Below, in pieces: positions 39,974-49,525 of a DNA stretch of 64,000 nt; the stretch's first letter is position 1; each line of letters begins with the position of its first letter. A model generated the notes under the pieces. It was not told where the DNA came from. It saw only the letters and a list, made by a program, of their open reading frames with translations, and made no database searches. Source of the stretch: Vibrio sp. CDRSL-10 TSBA. GTDB taxonomy: Bacteria; Pseudomonadota; Gammaproteobacteria; Enterobacterales; Vibrionaceae. The translations under genes were made by a program, and so were the position numbers. The stretch lies in contig CP155566.1 in assembly GCA_039696685.1 (NCBI GenBank), positions 372,001 to 436,000 of the forward strand, in the 5' to 3' direction.

Positions 39974-40930
39974 TTACAATGACAAGGCTTTGATACGACG
40001 CTCAATCGCGTCCATCAGTTTACCTGTGATTGAGATATCGAAAGCCGCTTCAATCTCGCGTACGCAAGTCGGGCTGGTGACGTTAATCTCAGTCAGTTTA
40101 TCGCCAATGACGTCAAGGCCGACAAAGATCAGACCTTTTTCTTTTAGTACCGGTGCCACGGTTTCTGCAATCTTGCGATCCGTGTCGCTGATCGGGCGGG
40201 CTTCACCACGACCACCGGCGGCGAGGTTACCACGGGTTTCACCGGCGGCCGGAATACGTGCCAGACAGTAAGGCATCGGCTCACCATCCACCACCAGGAT
40301 ACGTTTGTCACCGTTGCTGATATCCGGCACGAACGTCTGTGCCATGCAGTAGTTTTGCCCTTGGTTGGTCAGCGTTTCAATGATGACCGAAACGTTTGGA
40401 TCGCCTTGCTTGACCCGGAAAATCGAGGCGCCGCCCATGCCGTCGAGAGGCTTAAGGATAATGTCACCGTGCTGCTCGCGGAACGCTTTAATCTTCTCGG
40501 CTTTACGCGTCACAATCGTGGTCGGTGTCAGTTCCGGGAACCAGGCGGTGAACAGCTTCTCGTTACAGTCACGCAGGCTCTGCGGTTTGTTGACGATCAG
40601 CGTACCTTCTTCTTCGGCACGTTCCAGAATGTAGGTCGCGTAAATGTATTCAGTATCAAACGGAGGATCTTTACGCATCAGCACGGCGTCGAGTTCAGAC
40701 AGGGCGATGGATTGCTCGGACTTGAATTCATACCAGCCGGTTGGATCTTCTTTCAGCTCGACAACTTTCGTGTCAGCCATGGCGACGCCTTGATCTAAGT
40801 GTAGATCATTCATCTCCATATAATGAATCTCATAACCGCGACGTTGCGCTTCTAGCATCATGGCGAAGCTGGTGTCTTTTTTGATGTTAATGGACGAAAT
40901 CGGGTCCATTACGATGCCGAGTTTAATCAT
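39974..40930 (-). CDS. gshB: Glutathione synthetase
   Basis: A 318-residue ATP-grasp ligase adding glycine to gamma-glutamylcysteine. It starts [20 protein letters not shown], then [49 protein letters not shown] (ATP-grasp loop) and [20 protein letters not shown] use the ATG at 40930, which has GGAG at a proper 6-bp distance; an ATG two codons upstream sits directly on that GGAG and is unlikely. It follows rsmE by about 11 bp. Confidence 0.96.
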   Translation of the reverse strand: MIKLGIVMDPISSINIKKDTSFAMMLEAQRRGYEIHYMEMNDLHLDQGVAMADTKVVELKEDPTGWYEFKSEQSIALSELDAVLMRKDPPFDTEYIYATYILERAEEEGTLIVNKPQSLRDCNEKLFTAWFPELTPTTIVTRKAEKIKAFREQHGDIILKPLDGMGGASIFRVKQGDPNVSVIIETLTNQGQNYCMAQTFVPDISNGDKRILVVDGEPMPYCLARIPAAGETRGNLAAGGRGEARPISDTDRKIAETVAPVLKEKGLIFVGLDVIGDKLTEINVTSPTCVREIEAAFDISITGKLMDAIERRIKALSL

Positions 40931-40941
40931 GCTCATCTCCG

Positions 40942-41674
40942 TTAGCCAAGATCGCCGAAGCGAACTTGCAGGGCTGTAATTGCGGTTAAGGCTGCGGTTT
41001 CGGTGCGCAGTACGCGCGGGCCGAGCAGCGTCTCTTCAAATTGGTGATCGCGGGTCATCTTGATCTCTTCCGATGACAAGCCGCCTTCCGGGCCAATCAG
41101 CAGGCGCACTTTGCTTACCGGCTGTGGCAGGGTATTGATGGAATATTTAGCGCGCGGGTGCAGGTTGAGTTTGAGCGCGTCGCTCTGCTCGGCACACCAC
41201 TCTTCCAGGCTCATGATTGGGCGAATTTCCGGCACGACATTACGGCCGCACTGTTCACAGGCACTGATGGCAATTTTCTGCCATTGCTGCAGTTTCTTCT
41301 CAAACCGTTTTGGATCCAGCTTGACGCCGCAGCGCTCAGAGATGAGCGGTGTAATGGTGTTGACGCCGAGCTCCACCGATTTCTGAATGGTGAACTCCAT
41401 TTTATCGCCACGGGAAATCACTTGTCCCAGATGCAGATCGAGCGGGGATTCAATACTGTTCTCAACCCGTTCGGACAGTTCAACTACCACCTGTTTCTTA
41501 CCGGATTCGGTAATCACAGCCGGAAATTCCGCGCCACTGCCGTCAAACAGCAGTACTTCCTGGCCCGGTTGCATGCGCAGTTACGCGCCCGATGTGACCG
41601 GCCGCATCTTCACTCAAAGTGAGCGCGCCAAGATGAGTAATAGGGTGCGGGTGATAAATACGGGGAACTCGCAT
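40942..41674 (-). CDS. rsmE: 16S rRNA (uracil-1498-N3)-methyltransferase RsmE (frameshifted)
   Basis: About 243 residues when corrected. A SPOUT-family methyltransferase. The N-terminus [20 protein letters not shown] starts at 41674 (AGGAAT upstream) and the frame breaks at 41581-41582, where CAGTTACGCG stands for CAGTACGCG on the plus strand, giving [19 protein letters not shown] once corrected. The rest carries the knotted SAM site [16 protein letters not shown] and [16 protein letters not shown]. This is the only frameshift of the window not in GTTC/GAAC. First gene of the rsmE-gshB-yqgE-ruvX group. Confidence 0.93.
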
Positions 41675-41734
41675 GCTGGTATTCCTGAAATTATGCTAAT
41701 TATCTGGCCCTTAAGATGGGCGCTTTACAGCAAA

Positions 41735-41769
41735 AAAACAAGGGGCAATATCGGATTGCCCCTTGTTTT
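41735..41769 (-). terminator. Rho-independent terminator of endA
   Basis: A 15-bp perfect stem AAAACAAGGGGCAAT / ATTGCCCCTTGTTTT, loop ATCGG, with further Ts on the minus strand. Confidence 0.93.
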
Positions 41770-41854
41770 CATATAAAGCCAGTTTTGGCGCAAAGTCAGC
41801 ATTGTCATCTGTCAGCATGGATATCGGCCGCTGTGTGGCCGTGCGGATTAACGA

Positions 41855-42571
41855 TTAAGGTGTGGCGCTCAGTGCGTAACTGCGGCACTGCTCGATGACG
41901 TACGGGTTGTGGTTACCCTGAATGCGCTCGATACGCTGATCGCGCACGCACTCCCACTGATTAACCGGATACTGGCGGTTCCAGGCCTGCATCAGCTGAG
42001 TCTGGGCTTTGGAGAGACGAAAACCGTAGCGGTCGCTCATATAAAGGTAGGTTCGCGCAATTGCACCGCGTGCACGCTCCGGCGGCATTACCCGGCGCTG
42101 TTTAAAGTTGACCTGCACTTCGCAGCGGCCGTAAGTCGCGCCGTCAATGCCGTTCCACTGACTGAAGTTGAGATTGGAGCGGTCGCCGTTGACCTCACCG
42201 ATCGCCGGGGTCAGGTTGTGCAGATCCGCTTCCATCCGCTTGAACGTTGCATCATGACGCGTGCACTCTTTACGTCCGCCTTTTTGCCAGCATTGCAGCT
42301 GGTGGCCAAACTGCCAGGCCGGAACAACGTGTTCCCATTCAATCCGGCTGGCACGTTTTTGCTGTTTACGCACCTGATAGCCGCAGCTTGCCAGATCCGG
42401 TGTGCCTTTTTTACCCTGCCAGCTGATATTACAGCCACAGTAAAAGCTGACCGGATGATCCTGATAAATCTTCAGGGCGGCCGTTTTGGCCTGATAAAAT
42501 GAGGTCGGTGCCGAAGCCCAGGCGCTGGAAACCAGGCTGGTTAAACCAATAGCGAGTAACAAACGAAACAT
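41855..42571 (-). CDS. endA: Endonuclease I (extracellular/periplasmic Dns family)
   Basis: A 238-residue secreted nuclease of the EndA/Dns/Vvn family. Signal peptide [20 protein letters not shown], then the beta-beta-alpha-Me active site [17 protein letters not shown] with the general-base His, and metal-binding [12 protein letters not shown]. Cysteines at YCGC, ASCGYQ, LQCW, ECTRHD, GRCEV, WECV and EQCRSY would form disulfides, as in Vvn. In Vibrio, Dns degrades extracellular DNA and limits natural transformation; pilT/pilU nearby are also part of DNA uptake, though that proximity is general synteny. Confidence 0.95.
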   Translation of the reverse strand: MFRLLLAIGLTSLVSSAWASAPTSFYQAKTAALKIYQDHPVSFYCGCNISWQGKKGTPDLASCGYQVRKQQKRASRIEWEHVVPAWQFGHQLQCWQKGGRKECTRHDATFKRMEADLHNLTPAIGEVNGDRSNLNFSQWNGIDGATYGRCEVQVNFKQRRVMPPERARGAIARTYLYMSDRYGFRLSKAQTQLMQAWNRQYPVNQWECVRDQRIERIQGNHNPYVIEQCRSYALSATP

Positions 42572-42751
42572 AGTAAAGACGGGTTATAGTGTGATTTTTT
42601 CCAGTCTATCACTCATAAATGGCAGTTTGAGCAGATGTTTTTATCATTACGGAACGCAGCGCACTGTCTGACCAAAACTTGCGCGGCGCGCTGGCTGTTA
42701 ACGTACGTAACTCGATAAAAACAGGATTAGCAATGGCCGTGCAGACGCCGC

Positions 42752-43303
42752 CTAAGAGAGTTGTTTGCCGCTGAAAGTCAGGGTTTGCAGGCACTGCTGG
42801 CAGCGGTACACCGCTTGATTGCGCAGCACTTTATTGTGGCGGCGCACCGAGAGTGGATAACGGTTGCAGGCACACAGATACTCAAAGGTCTTACCCTGTA
42901 CCGAGGCGACCGAGAAACTGTGGGTGGTATTGGCGGGCACGCCAAACACTTCAGTCATGATGTGCTGCCATTCTCTGCCGTGCGGACGCACCCGGCCGTA
43001 AACCTGATAGGTGATCAGGTGGGCGATTTCATGCGGCACCACTTCCTCGATGAAAGCGTGCGGGTTTTCGCCAAACAGTACCGGGTTGAGGCGGATCTCT
43101 TGCAGCTGCAGATAGGCTTTACCGGCCACTTTACCGCGCAGCTGAAAGCTCAGGGAAGGAGTGGTAAAGGTACGCTTAAAATAGCGCTCGGCTTTGTCGA
43201 TACAACGTTGAATTTGCGCTTGGGCGCGATAGTGCAGTTCAAAATCGACCACAAACAGGGACTCCGGCGAAGCGTGCTCAGTAACGGTGTGGTCACGGGG
43301 CAC
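42752..43303 (-). CDS. sprT: SprT-family zinc metalloprotease-like protein
   Basis: About 183 residues. Contains [25 protein letters not shown], the zinc-site motif [25 protein letters not shown] (HExxH plus a later His), and a C-terminal zinc ribbon with two CxxC-like pairs (CACNRY ... YRCQQC). Relatives include eukaryotic Spartan; the bacterial role is unclear. The frame is open to 43432, but a terminator-like hairpin (43316-43345) lies inside that extension, so I start at the GTG at 43303. Ribosome site there is weak, so the exact start is uncertain. Confidence 0.88.
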   Translation of the reverse strand: MPRDHTVTEHASPESLFVVDFELHYRAQAQIQRCIDKAERYFKRTFTTPSLSFQLRGKVAGKAYLQLQEIRLNPVLFGENPHAFIEEVVPHEIAHLITYQVYGRVRPHGREWQHIMTEVFGVPANTTHSFSVASVQGKTFEYLCACNRYPLSVRRHNKVLRNQAVYRCQQCLQTLTFSGKQLS

Positions 43304-43315
43304 GAGAGAAAAGAT

Positions 43316-43345
43316 AAAAAAAACCTCAGCATTTGGCTGAGGTTT
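43316..43345 (-). terminator. Rho-independent terminator upstream of sprT
   Basis: AAAACCTCAGC / GCTGAGGTTTT stem with a four-base loop, then eight Ts on the minus strand. Position suits the end of the DUF2189 transcript. Confidence 0.85.
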
Positions 43346-43430
43346 TATCATAACACTGTTGACCGTACTCGCTGTAGTTTCCAGTAGGACGGGACAGTGA
43401 TCAAGGTTGGAGACCTTTGAGATCAGTGTC

Positions 43431-43556
43431 ATACCCTTCCTACTTGAAGCTGCAGCGGTGTTGGCTGCATTCGTTCACCCCAATCACATAGTGTCTCTAT
43501 GCTCATGGGGATTCACTCATTTGCCGCCTACCTGCAACTCCAAGTTGTTTGGGTAT
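43431..43556. repeat. ERIC (IRU) element, 126 bp
   Basis: An imperfect palindrome bounded by ATACCC and GGGTAT, with inner parts CTTGAAGCTGCAGCGG, GGCTGCATTCGTTCACCCC, CATGGGGATTCACTCA and CTGCAACTCCAAGTTG. These match the enterobacterial repetitive intergenic consensus as it occurs in Vibrio. It is non-coding and transposes or is mobilised by an unknown route. It lies between DUF2189 and sprT, upstream of the terminator, so it would be transcribed into the DUF2189 mRNA 3' region. Confidence 0.9.
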
Positions 43557-43570
43557 ATTTCTTTTTGATA

Positions 43571-44365
43571 TTATTCATGTTTCTTCTTGATAATCGCATG
43601 GTAGGCGTGCCAGGTGCTGTAACCGAGAATCGGCATAGTAAACAGCATACCGATACCGTAGGTGGCAAAGCCTATCAGGATCCCGCCGCAAATCACTCCG
43701 GCCCAGACGATCATGGCCGGAATGTTGGACTTAACCGCGTTAAAGCTGCTGAATACCGCGGTCATCACATCGACGCGCCGTTCCATCATCAGCGGAATCG
43801 AAAACGCTGAGATACTGAAGATGACACAGGCAATCACGAAACCGACCAGAGAGCCAATCAGCAGAAATGGCAGGAAATCGGTCAGCGGTGCGCCTTGCAC
43901 CGACGGGTAGAGCGCGTGCAGCAGGGCAGCAATCCGCATCCAGAAAATCATCGCAACCGCCAGCATGACCGCAAACGCCCACTGTGAGCTGGAGTTACGG
44001 GTAATGGCTTTAATCGAGTGCAGCAGACCGGCGGAGTGGCCTTTTTCCCGTTCCCAGCTTGCGGCATACAAACCGAGCGCGAGGAAGGGACCAATCAGCA
44101 TATAGACCACCAGGCTGGGCAGGATCACCAGGTGGGTGCCTTGCCACTGCACCAGCAGCACAATACCGATGGCGGCGGCCATAAAGCACAGACCGTAAAA
44201 AGCGCTGATCAGCGGCATGCGGATAAAGTCATGCAGGCCAAGCGCCAGCCAGTGAAACGGAGCAGACACACTGACCGAGTTGCATGGCAGCGTGCGGGCG
44301 TATTCCTGAGGACCGACTTCTTTTTGCTTATGGTCGAAGTCGGAAGAGTGAACCGTACGAGGCAT
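43571..44365 (-). CDS. DUF2189 multi-pass membrane protein
   Basis: A 264-residue inner-membrane protein with about six hydrophobic helices. A hydrophilic N-terminus (MPRTVHSSDFDHKQKE) leads into APFHWLALGLHDFIRMP, then helices at about 60-80, 85-105, 130-155, 172-195 and 210-245, with GPFLALGLYAASWEREKG and STWHAYHAIIKKK, typical of DUF2189. Possibly related to the cytochrome c oxidase subunit I-like annotation given to this family, but function is unknown. Its stop lies 15 bp from the ERIC element. Confidence 0.87.
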   Translation of the reverse strand: MPRTVHSSDFDHKQKEVGPQEYARTLPCNSVSVSAPFHWLALGLHDFIRMPLISAFYGLCFMAAAIGIVLLVQWQGTHLVILPSLVVYMLIGPFLALGLYAASWEREKGHSAGLLHSIKAITRNSSSQWAFAVMLAVAMIFWMRIAALLHALYPSVQGAPLTDFLPFLLIGSLVGFVIACVIFSISAFSIPLMMERRVDVMTAVFSSFNAVKSNIPAMIVWAGVICGGILIGFATYGIGMLFTMPILGYSTWHAYHAIIKKKHE

Positions 44366-44433
44366 AAATCCTCCCTGATCGATTAGGCACAGCAGTTGGA
44401 TAAGGAACGCAGCCAGCGAGGTGCTTTTCAGAG

Positions 44434-44505
44434 CCTTATGTCTTTCAAGAACGTAATGTCTGTTAAGAATATAGCGTTTTTCAAGATCATCGTGTCTTTC
44501 AAGAC
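44434..44505. repeat. 18-bp tandem repeat, 4 units, between metK and the DUF2189 gene
   Basis: CCTTATGTCTTTCAAGAA, CGTAATGTCTGTTAAGAA, TATAGCGTTTTTCAAGAT and CATCGTGTCTTTCAAGAC, head to tail. It lies 70-140 bp upstream of the DUF2189 start, hence in its promoter or leader region. The remaining part of the 416-bp gap (44506-44718) is AT-rich without a supported gene. Confidence 0.88.
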
Positions 44506-44718
44506 TAAATTGACCCGGGCAGCGCAGTATAAATTCTGTCTGTATTATCTGTTTCGTCTGTTCTGATAAATGTTGCGTCTGTTAGTATTAACTATCTAGA
44601 ATTAACTATCGTTGACGTGTGGCAAAAACACAAATAAACGGATAAAAATTAATCAAGGCATGACAGATGTAAAGCGCGGATAAAGAGAGTGGCAAATGTG
44701 ATAAAAGAGGGGGATACG

Positions 44719-44748
44719 AAAAAGCCCTTGCGCGTTGGCAAGGGCTTT
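44719..44748 (-). terminator. Rho-independent terminator of metK
   Basis: AAAGCCCTTGC / GCAAGGGCTTT stem, six-base loop, T tail on the minus strand. Confidence 0.92.
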
Positions 44749-44781
44749 GCAGTGTGGTGCTGTCATGTCAGTTCAAAGAAC

Positions 44782-45936
44782 TTATTTCAGGCCAGCGAAG
44801 TCACGCAGTTCAGCGGCTTTGTCAGTCGCTTCCCAAGGGAACTCTTCGCGACCGAAGTGACCGTAGGCTGCTGTCTTCTTGTAGATAGGTTGCAGCAGGT
44901 TCAGCATCTCTTGCAGACCGTAAGGACGCAGGTCGAAGAACTGGCGTACCGCTTCAATGATGATGTCGTGTGATACTTTCTCAGTACCGAACGTTTCCAC
45001 CATGATTGAGGTTGGATCCGCAACACCGATAGCGTAAGACAGCTGGATCTCACAGCGGTCAGCCATACCGGCTGCGACGATGTTTTTCGCCACGTAACGT
45101 GCTGCGTATGCTGCACTGCGGTCTACTTTTGATGGATCTTTACCAGAGAATGCACCACCACCGTGACGAGCTGCGCCGCCGTAAGTGTCAACAATGATCT
45201 TACGACCAGTCAGGCCACAGTCACCCATTGGACCACCGATAACGAAACGGCCGGTTGGGTTGATGAAGAATTTAGTCTCTTTGTTGAGCCATTCAGCTGG
45301 CAGAACCGGCTTGATGATCTCTTCCATCACTGCTTCACGCAGATCCGGGGTAGAGATTGAATCACAGTGCTGAGTTGACAGAACAACTGCGTCGATACCG
45401 ACGATCTTGCCTTGCTCGTACTGGAAAGTAACCTGAGATTTTGCATCCGGACGTAACCATGGCAGCGTGCCGTTTTTACGTACTTTTGCCTGACGCTCAA
45501 CCAGACGGTGAGAGTAAGTAATTGGTGCAGGCATCAGCACTTCAGTTTCGTTACATGCGTAACCGAACATGATGCCCTGGTCGCCGGCGCCCTGTTCTTT
45601 AGGGTCAGATTTGTCGACGCCCTGATTGATGTCTGGAGACTGTTTACCTATGGTGTTCAGTACCGCACAAGAGTCCGCATCGAAACCCATGTCTGAGTGG
45701 GTGTAGCCAATTTCACGTACGGTTTCACGAGTCAGCTCTTCGATATCAACCCAAGCTGAAGTGGTGATTTCACCACCGACCATTACCATGCCGGTTTTCA
45801 CGTAAGTTTCACAAGCAACACGTGCTTTTGGATCTTGTTCCAAAATGGCATCTAAAACCGCATCAGAGATTTGGTCTGCGATTTTATCCGGATGGCCTTC
45901 TGATACTGATTCAGAAGTAAACAGGTGCTTAGCCAT
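44782..45936 (-). CDS. metK: S-adenosylmethionine synthetase
   Basis: A 384-residue enzyme making SAM from methionine and ATP, exactly the E. coli length. It starts [20 protein letters not shown], with the catalytic loop [13 protein letters not shown], the P-loop [16 protein letters not shown], and [10 protein letters not shown]. Start at 45936; a longer frame to 45981 would run through a hairpin. A MetJ operator lies 79-102 bp upstream (46015-46038). Divergent from tkt. Confidence 0.97.
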   Translation of the reverse strand: MAKHLFTSESVSEGHPDKIADQISDAVLDAILEQDPKARVACETYVKTGMVMVGGEITTSAWVDIEELTRETVREIGYTHSDMGFDADSCAVLNTIGKQSPDINQGVDKSDPKEQGAGDQGIMFGYACNETEVLMPAPITYSHRLVERQAKVRKNGTLPWLRPDAKSQVTFQYEQGKIVGIDAVVLSTQHCDSISTPDLREAVMEEIIKPVLPAEWLNKETKFFINPTGRFVIGGPMGDCGLTGRKIIVDTYGGAARHGGGAFSGKDPSKVDRSAAYAARYVAKNIVAAGMADRCEIQLSYAIGVADPTSIMVETFGTEKVSHDIIIEAVRQFFDLRPYGLQEMLNLLQPIYKKTAAYGHFGREEFPWEATDKAAELRDFAGLK

Positions 45937-45956
45937 GATTGCTCCAATTCTATAAT

Positions 45957-45987
45957 CAAAAGAGCAGTGCACTGTGGTCACTGCTCT
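45957..45987 (-). promoter_or_regulatory. Leader hairpin before metK
   Basis: AGAGCAGTG / CACTGCTCT stem with a nine-base loop; on the minus strand it is followed by TTTTGAT and ends about 20 nt before the metK start. It may act as an attenuator-like or ribosome-access structure. Confidence 0.5.
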
Positions 45988-46014
45988 GTAAAATCGTTCA
46001 TTATGTAGGCGTTT

Positions 46015-46038
46015 CTACATCTAGACGTCTATTCTAGT
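46015..46038 (-). promoter_or_regulatory. MetJ operator (tandem met boxes) of metK
   Basis: A perfect met box AGACGTCT (46023-46030) flanked by degenerate boxes CTACATCT (46015-46022) and ATTCTAGT (46031-46038), the tandem 8-bp arrangement bound by the MetJ-SAM repressor. The rest of the 378-bp metK-tkt gap (46039-46314) is non-coding and holds the divergent promoters. Confidence 0.85.
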
Positions 46039-46314
46039 TTTGAATGCTTAAATTACAAGCTCTTTTTTTGTCTGATTGCTAACCAAACGTTTGCTCATCG
46101 GCAGGCCTTTTGCAGGCTTTGTGCATGAATATGTTGTAAAGCATTGCAAAATTAGAACAAAGCGCCAGCAAAAGGTTTGCAGTGCCGATCCGGCTTTGCG
46201 ACAATATCGGCCACTTTTCTGCCCGATTAATCTCTGAGCTACCTGCCTGAGGCAGCGCGGTGAGATTAGTTGCGGACCGACGGATACTTTTCGCATATTG
46301 CTTTAGGAGCTGAC

Positions 46315-48313
46315 ATGTCTTCCCGTAAACAACTGGCTAACGCAATCCGCGCGCTGAGCATGGATGGTGTACAACAGGCTAACTCTGGTCACCCAGGCGC
46401 CCCGATGGGGATGGCTGACATCGCTGAAGTGCTGTGGCGCAGTCACCTCAACCACAACCCGCAAAACCCGAACTGGGCTGATCGTGACCGCTTCGTGCTG
46501 TCCAACGGCCACGGCTCTATGCTGATTTACTCACTGCTGCACCTGAGCGGTTACGAACTGTCAATCGACGACCTGAAAAACTTCCGTCAGCTGCACTCAA
46601 AAACCCCGGGCCACCCTGAATACGGTTACGCACCAGGCATCGAGACCACCACAGGTCCGCTCGGTCAGGGTATCACGAACGCCGTAGGTATGGCGATTGC
46701 TGAAAAAGCGCTGGCAGCGCAGTTCAATAAAGAAGGTCACGACATCGTTGACCACTTTACTTACGCGTTCATGGGCGACGGCTGTCTGATGGAAGGCATC
46801 TCGCACGAAGCGTGCTCTCTGGCGGGTACCCTGGGTCTGGGCAAGCTGATCGCATTCTGGGATGACAACGGCATCTCTATCGACGGTCATGTGGAAGGCT
46901 GGTTCTCGGACGATACGCCAAAACGTTTCGAAGCTTACGGCTGGCACGTCATCCCGGCGGTAGACGGTCACGATCCAGAAGCGATCAACGCTGCTATTGA
47001 AGCCGCACAAGCGGAAACCGGTCGTCCGACCCTGATCTGTACCAAGACCATCATCGGCTTTGGTTCACCAAACAAAGCGGGCTCACACGACTGTCACGGT
47101 GCTCCTCTGGGCGCAGACGAAATCAAAGCCGCACGTGAATTCCTGGGTTGGGAATACGGTGCATTTGAAATCCCGGCGGATATCTACGCTGAGTGGGATG
47201 CCAAAGAAGCCGGTGCTGCCAAAGAAGCAGCCTGGAATGAAAAATTCGCAGCCTATGCTGCAGCTTACCCGGCAGAAGCGGCGGAATACCAGCGCCGTAT
47301 GGCTGGCGAAACTGCCGGCAGACTGGGAACAAGCAACCAGCGCAGTGATTGCTGAGCTGCAAGCCAACCCGGCCAACATCGCGTCACGTAAAGCGTCACA
47401 AAACGCGCTGGAAGCGTTCGGTAAGGTCCTGCCTGAATTCATGGGCGGCTCAGCCGACCTGGCTCCGTCTAACCTGACCATGTGGTCTGGCTCTAAGTCA
47501 CTGACTAACGAAGATTTCGCCGGTAACTACATCCACTACGGTGTACGTGAATTCGGTATGACCGCCATCATTAACGGTATTGCCCTGCACGGCGGTTTCG
47601 TGCCTTACGGCGCAACCTTCCTGATGTTCATGGAATACGCGCGTAACGCAATGCGTATGGCGGCGCTGATGAAGATTCAGAACATCCAGGTTTACACTCA
47701 CGACTCCATCGGTCTGGGTGAAGACGGCCCGACTCACCAACCGGTAGAGCAAGTGGCGTCACTGCGTATGACACCAAATATGAGCACCTGGCGCCCATGT
47801 GACCAGGTTGAATCTGCGGTTGCTTGGAAACTGGCTATCGAGCGTAAAGACGCGCCATCGGCGCTGATCTTCTCGCGTCAGAACCTGGCTCAGCAAGAGC
47901 GCAGCGCGCAGCAAGTGGCGGACATCGCGAAAGGTGGTTACATCCTGCAAGATTGTGCCGGTAAACCTGAGCTGATCCTGATCGCGACCGGTTCTGAAGT
48001 AGAACTGACCGTAGAAGCCGCAGCGCAACTGACGGCGGCCGGTAAACAGGTTCGTGTGGTATCTATGCCATCGACTGACACCTTTGACAAGCAGGATGCG
48101 GCTTACCGTGAAGCGGTACTGCCAGCTGATGTGACTGCACGTATCGCTGTTGAAGCGGGCATCGCTGACTTCTGGTACAAGTACGTCGGCTTTGGCGGTC
48201 GTATCATCGGTATGACCACCTTCGGTGAATCTGCACCGGCGGGTGAACTGTTCAAGATGTTCGGCTTCACTGCTGAAAACGTAGTTAACACTGCGAACGA
48301 ACTGCTGGCGTAA
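46315..48313 (+). CDS. tkt: Transketolase (frameshifted)
   Basis: About 665 residues when corrected. A thiamine-diphosphate enzyme of the pentose phosphate pathway. It starts [20 protein letters not shown] (46315, with TAGGAGCTGAC upstream); TPP site [18 protein letters not shown] through [11 protein letters not shown]; later [19 protein letters not shown] and [14 protein letters not shown]. An extra A at 47309-47311 (GGCGAAACTGCC for GGCGAACTGCC) breaks the frame; corrected, it reads [13 protein letters not shown]. It adjoins metK and irgB, matching the V. cholerae order as I recall it. Confidence 0.96.
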
Positions 48314-48356
48314 GCCTGGTTTGATCCTGTCTTAGGACGGGACAACCATGAAAGCC

Positions 48357-48390
48357 AAGGCCCTGCTCATTGAGCAGGGCCTTTTCTTTT
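48357..48390 (+). terminator. Rho-independent terminator of tkt
   Basis: AAGGCCCTGCTC / GAGCAGGGCCTT stem, three-base loop, T-rich tail. Confidence 0.93.
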
Positions 48391-48416
48391 TTATGAATCA
48401 GTTTTTTATGAATCAG
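48387..48416. repeat. 15-bp tandem repeat, 2 units, between tkt and irgB
   Basis: TTTTTTATGAATCAG twice, identical, followed by a decayed TTTCTATGAGCATTTTTCAG. It begins in the T tail of the tkt terminator. Confidence 0.85.
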
Positions 48417-48466
48417 TTTCTATGAGCATTTTTCAGAGCACTGGCTTGGGCTTCTCTGTCAGGCGG

Positions 48467-49364
48467 TTATTTCCACTCGTCGGGACGGGCCGCGCGCAGC
48501 GCATCAATAAACAGCCGCAGCCGCAGCGGATGACGTCCGGTCGGGTAGTAGCAGTTGATGTTAGACGGAGACGCTGACCACTCCGGCAAACATAACGAGA
48601 TGCTGCCCGGGTGATGTTTCTCATAACCCTGCGCGACCCAGTTTGGCAGTAAGCCGATGCCGCGCCCTTTGGCAATGGTGTCGATCTGCATGTAGAGATT
48701 GTCACACTGCAGGCGGCTCTCTTTGGCCGGCAGGACATACTCGCCCTGCTGCGGGTGGGTCAGCGTCAGTGCTTCCTGACGCTGTGCCACCAGGTCAATC
48801 CAGGCGTGCTTGGTCAGATCGCGCGGATGGTCTGGCTGGCGATGCTGGGTAAGGTAATCCGGTGAGGCATACACGGCGCAGCGCCATTCACCGAGCAGTT
48901 TCGCGCCGGTAACCGGCCGGGTCGATATCGCCAATCCAGATAATTAAATCCGGTTCAAGCAACTGTTCATCATGCTGAAACTGGCTGTAGAGGCGCACAC
49001 GTAGCTGCGGATGCTGCGACATAAACTCATCCAGCACCCGGCTCATCCAGCCGCGGGTCAGGTTAGGGTGCACCACCAGGGTCATTTCACCGCTGACCTC
49101 ATTGTTGAGTTCATGCAGGGCCTGCTGACTTTTATTAGCCAGATCAATCAGCTGCTCCGAGTAGGCAGCAAACACTTCACCGGCTTTGGTCAGTGCCAGG
49201 CGGTTGCCCTGGCGTGTGACCAGCGCCTGGCCTAAGTCTTCTTCTAACTGAGTCAGACGGCGGCTGAGCGTCGATTTAGGCTGATTGAGGGCTTTTGCCG
49301 CTCCGGTCAGGCTTTTGTGTTGGCAGAGCGCATGGAATGCGCGCACTGCACTGAGATCCTGCAT
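48467..49364 (-). CDS. irgB: LysR-type regulator IrgB (frameshifted)
   Basis: About 298 residues when corrected. It has a helix-turn-helix N-terminus MQDLSAVRAFHALCQHKSLTGAAKAL...STLSRRLTQLEEDLGQ and a substrate-binding-like domain ending PLRLRLFIDALRAARPDEW. It closely resembles V. cholerae IrgB and sits at the same place (tkt - irgB / irgA - epd), so it should activate the divergent receptor gene under iron limitation. The extra base at 48899-48901 (GCAGTTTCGCG for GCAGTTCGCG on the plus strand) breaks the frame; corrected, it reads GYRRELLGEWRCAVYAS. Confidence 0.92.
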
Positions 49365-49483
49365 TTTTCTTTCCTCTTACGGCCGTCGTGACAACAATAT
49401 TTTTGCTTTGTTCCATAACTGGGCCTAAGTATTCCACATCTTGCCCTATTCATGCAGCTCTTTTTGTGAATAATTCTCATCTT

Positions 49484-49502
49484 GATTTTGATAATTATTA
49501 CC
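49484..49502. promoter_or_regulatory. Fur box between irgB and irgA
   Basis: GATTTTGATAATTATTACC matches the 19-bp Fur consensus at 15 positions. It lies 23 bp before the irgA start in the 161-bp divergent region, so iron-bound Fur would block irgA and probably irgB. Confidence 0.85.
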
Positions 49503-49525
49503 ATTTAGAAATGAAGGAGTAGTAG

